Positions 6,978-7,683 of a stretch of DNA of 7,683 bases are shown piece by piece. The notes under the pieces are model-generated. The model was given only the letters and a program-made list of their open reading frames with translations. It did not search any database and had not been told where the DNA came from. The stretch is taken from positions 1 through 7,683 of the forward strand of contig JAJKJG010000139.1 of NCBI GenBank assembly GCA_021154065.1. The letters are read 5' to 3'. A program made the position numbers and the translations under genes. This DNA comes from Methylobacterium sp. GTDB taxonomy: Bacteria; Pseudomonadota; Alphaproteobacteria; Rhizobiales; Beijerinckiaceae. Every line of letters starts with the position of its first letter. The first letter of the stretch is position 1.

Positions 6978-7683
6978 TTACCTTTCAAGGCCCATGAAGG
7001 CCGCCGGCGCGTTCTCCAGCCCGTCCACGATGTCTTCGCGATGCTTGATTCGGCCCTCGCGCAGCCAACCGCCGGCCTCACGCAGGAACGTCTCTTCCTC
7101 CGAGGCGAAATCCCAGACGATGAAGCCGCGCAAGGTCAGCCGCTTCGTCAGGACGGCCCGCATCAGCACGGGCGTCCGTTCGGGGCCTGGAGGCAGCTCC
7201 GTGGCGTTATAGTGCGCGACAAGGCCGCAGACCGGCACCCGCGCGAAGTCATTAAGGAGCGGGAACACCGCGTCCCACACCGCGCCGCCGACATTCTCGA
7301 AATACACGTCGATCCCGTTCGGGCACGCCGCGCGCAGGCGCTCGGCCATGTCCGGCGCGCGGTGGTCGACCGCGGCGTCGAAGCCGAGTTCGTCGGTGAG
7401 ATAGCGGCACTTGTCCGGCCCGCCCGCGATCCCGACGGCGCGGCATCCTTTCAGTTTCGCGATCTGTCCGACGAGCGAGCCGACCGGCCCGGCCGCCGCC
7501 GCGACCACGACCGTCTCGCCCGGCTTCGGCTGGCCGATGTTGAGCAGGCCCGTGTAGGCCGTCATGCCCGGCATGCCGAGCACGCCGAGCGCCGTCGAGA
7601 CCGGCGCGGCGTTCGGGTCGAGCCTGCGCAGCCCCGAGCCGTCCGAGACCGCGTATTCCTGCCAGCCCGCCATGCCGAGCACG
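6978..7683 (-). CDS. NADP-dependent oxidoreductase, MDR superfamily, CurA/YncB-like (5' partial, frameshifted near the 3' end)
   Basis: Zinc-independent medium-chain reductase that should use NADPH to reduce the double bond of alpha,beta-unsaturated ketones or aldehydes (prostaglandin reductase/curcumin reductase group). The first roughly 100 residues, including most of the GroES-like N-terminal domain, lie beyond the window. Visible landmarks, in order: GMAGWQEYAV, LGMPGMTAYTGLLNIG, the nucleotide-binding AAAAGPVGSLVGQIAKLKGC, VGIAGGPDKC (NADP-phosphate region), DVYFENVGG, ARVPVCGLVAHYN, LTLRGFIVWDF and the near-terminal EDIVDGLENAPAAFMGL. The frame then reads E-R-stop at 6978-6980. Family members instead continue with L-x-G-(K/R)-N-F-G-K-L, which is present in another frame (6929 to about 6986). 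A loss of two bases in the ctt-gaaagg stretch, or a one-base gain, explains this. Whether the product is functional is uncertain, because the missing strand normally packs into the catalytic domain. It is upstream of dcp on the same strand. Confidence 0.92.
   Translation of the reverse strand, partial: VLGMAGWQEYAVSDGSGLRRLDPNAAPVSTALGVLGMPGMTAYTGLLNIGQPKPGETVVVAAAAGPVGSLVGQIAKLKGCRAVGIAGGPDKCRYLTDELGFDAAVDHRAPDMAERLRAACPNGIDVYFENVGGAVWDAVFPLLNDFARVPVCGLVAHYNATELPPGPERTPVLMRAVLTKRLTLRGFIVWDFASEEETFLREAGGWLREGRIKHREDIVDGLENAPAAFMGLER

Noticed and set aside
6978..6995. Programmed +1 frameshifting at the AGG-TAA in the oxidoreductase
   Set aside because: A slip of AGG to GGT at the stop would rejoin the tail frame, but I know of no such case in this family, the downstream tail is normally in frame in relatives, and no stimulatory element is evident. 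A small deletion or sequence error is simpler.
1..7683. CRISPR array, insertion sequence, tRNA or rRNA, toxin-antitoxin or phage-defence genes
   Set aside because: I saw no regularly spaced repeats, transposase motifs, tRNA cloverleaf with CCA-type end or defence-protein motifs; nearly all bases belong to housekeeping-type genes.

Overview
This is a GC-rich, gene-dense chromosomal stretch of ordinary metabolic genes. The codon use, the LivF/LivG pair and the Dcp/YqjG-type proteins suggest an alphaproteobacterium, probably Hyphomicrobiales (Rhizobiales). That placement is inferred from general similarity; there is no rRNA or other marker gene here to confirm it.

Layout. (1) Positions 1-978, minus strand: the start of a livF-like gene, cut by the window edge, and a complete livG-like gene that overlaps it by 8 nt. 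These are the two ATPases of a branched-chain amino acid type ABC importer, whose other genes should lie to the left. (2) Positions 979-1249: a 271-bp divergent intergenic region. It holds a short perfect inverted repeat that overlaps a TTGACA box on the livG side. (3) Positions 1250-3383, plus strand: an acyl-CoA dehydrogenase of the ACAD10/11-like type, followed after 10 nt by an aldose 1-epimerase (galactose-mutarotase fold, LacX-like). (4) Positions 3394-7683, minus strand, convergent with the previous pair: a run transcribed right to left. It contains an NADP-dependent oxidoreductase (CurA/YncB-like, 5' end outside the window), an M3 peptidyl-dipeptidase (dcp), a glutathionyl-hydroquinone reductase (yqjG) and a small protein with a MerR-like helix-turn-helix N-terminus.

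How the genes may work together. The left part looks like uptake of an amino acid or other small organic acid (livFG) next to a beta-oxidation-type enzyme. The right part combines two electrophile- or quinone-reducing enzymes with a cytoplasmic peptidase, and the spacing (25 nt or less, 15 nt, 48 nt) suggests one transcript. A shared stress or detoxification role is only an inference.

The most notable anomaly is in the oxidoreductase. Its frame stops at 6978-6980, but the family's C-terminal strand motif (KGKNFGKLLVQV) continues immediately in another frame to a stop at 6929-6931. This is a clear frameshift close to the 3' end, either a real mutation or a base-call error. I saw no CRISPR array, mobile element, tRNA/rRNA or evidence of an undescribed multi-gene system.
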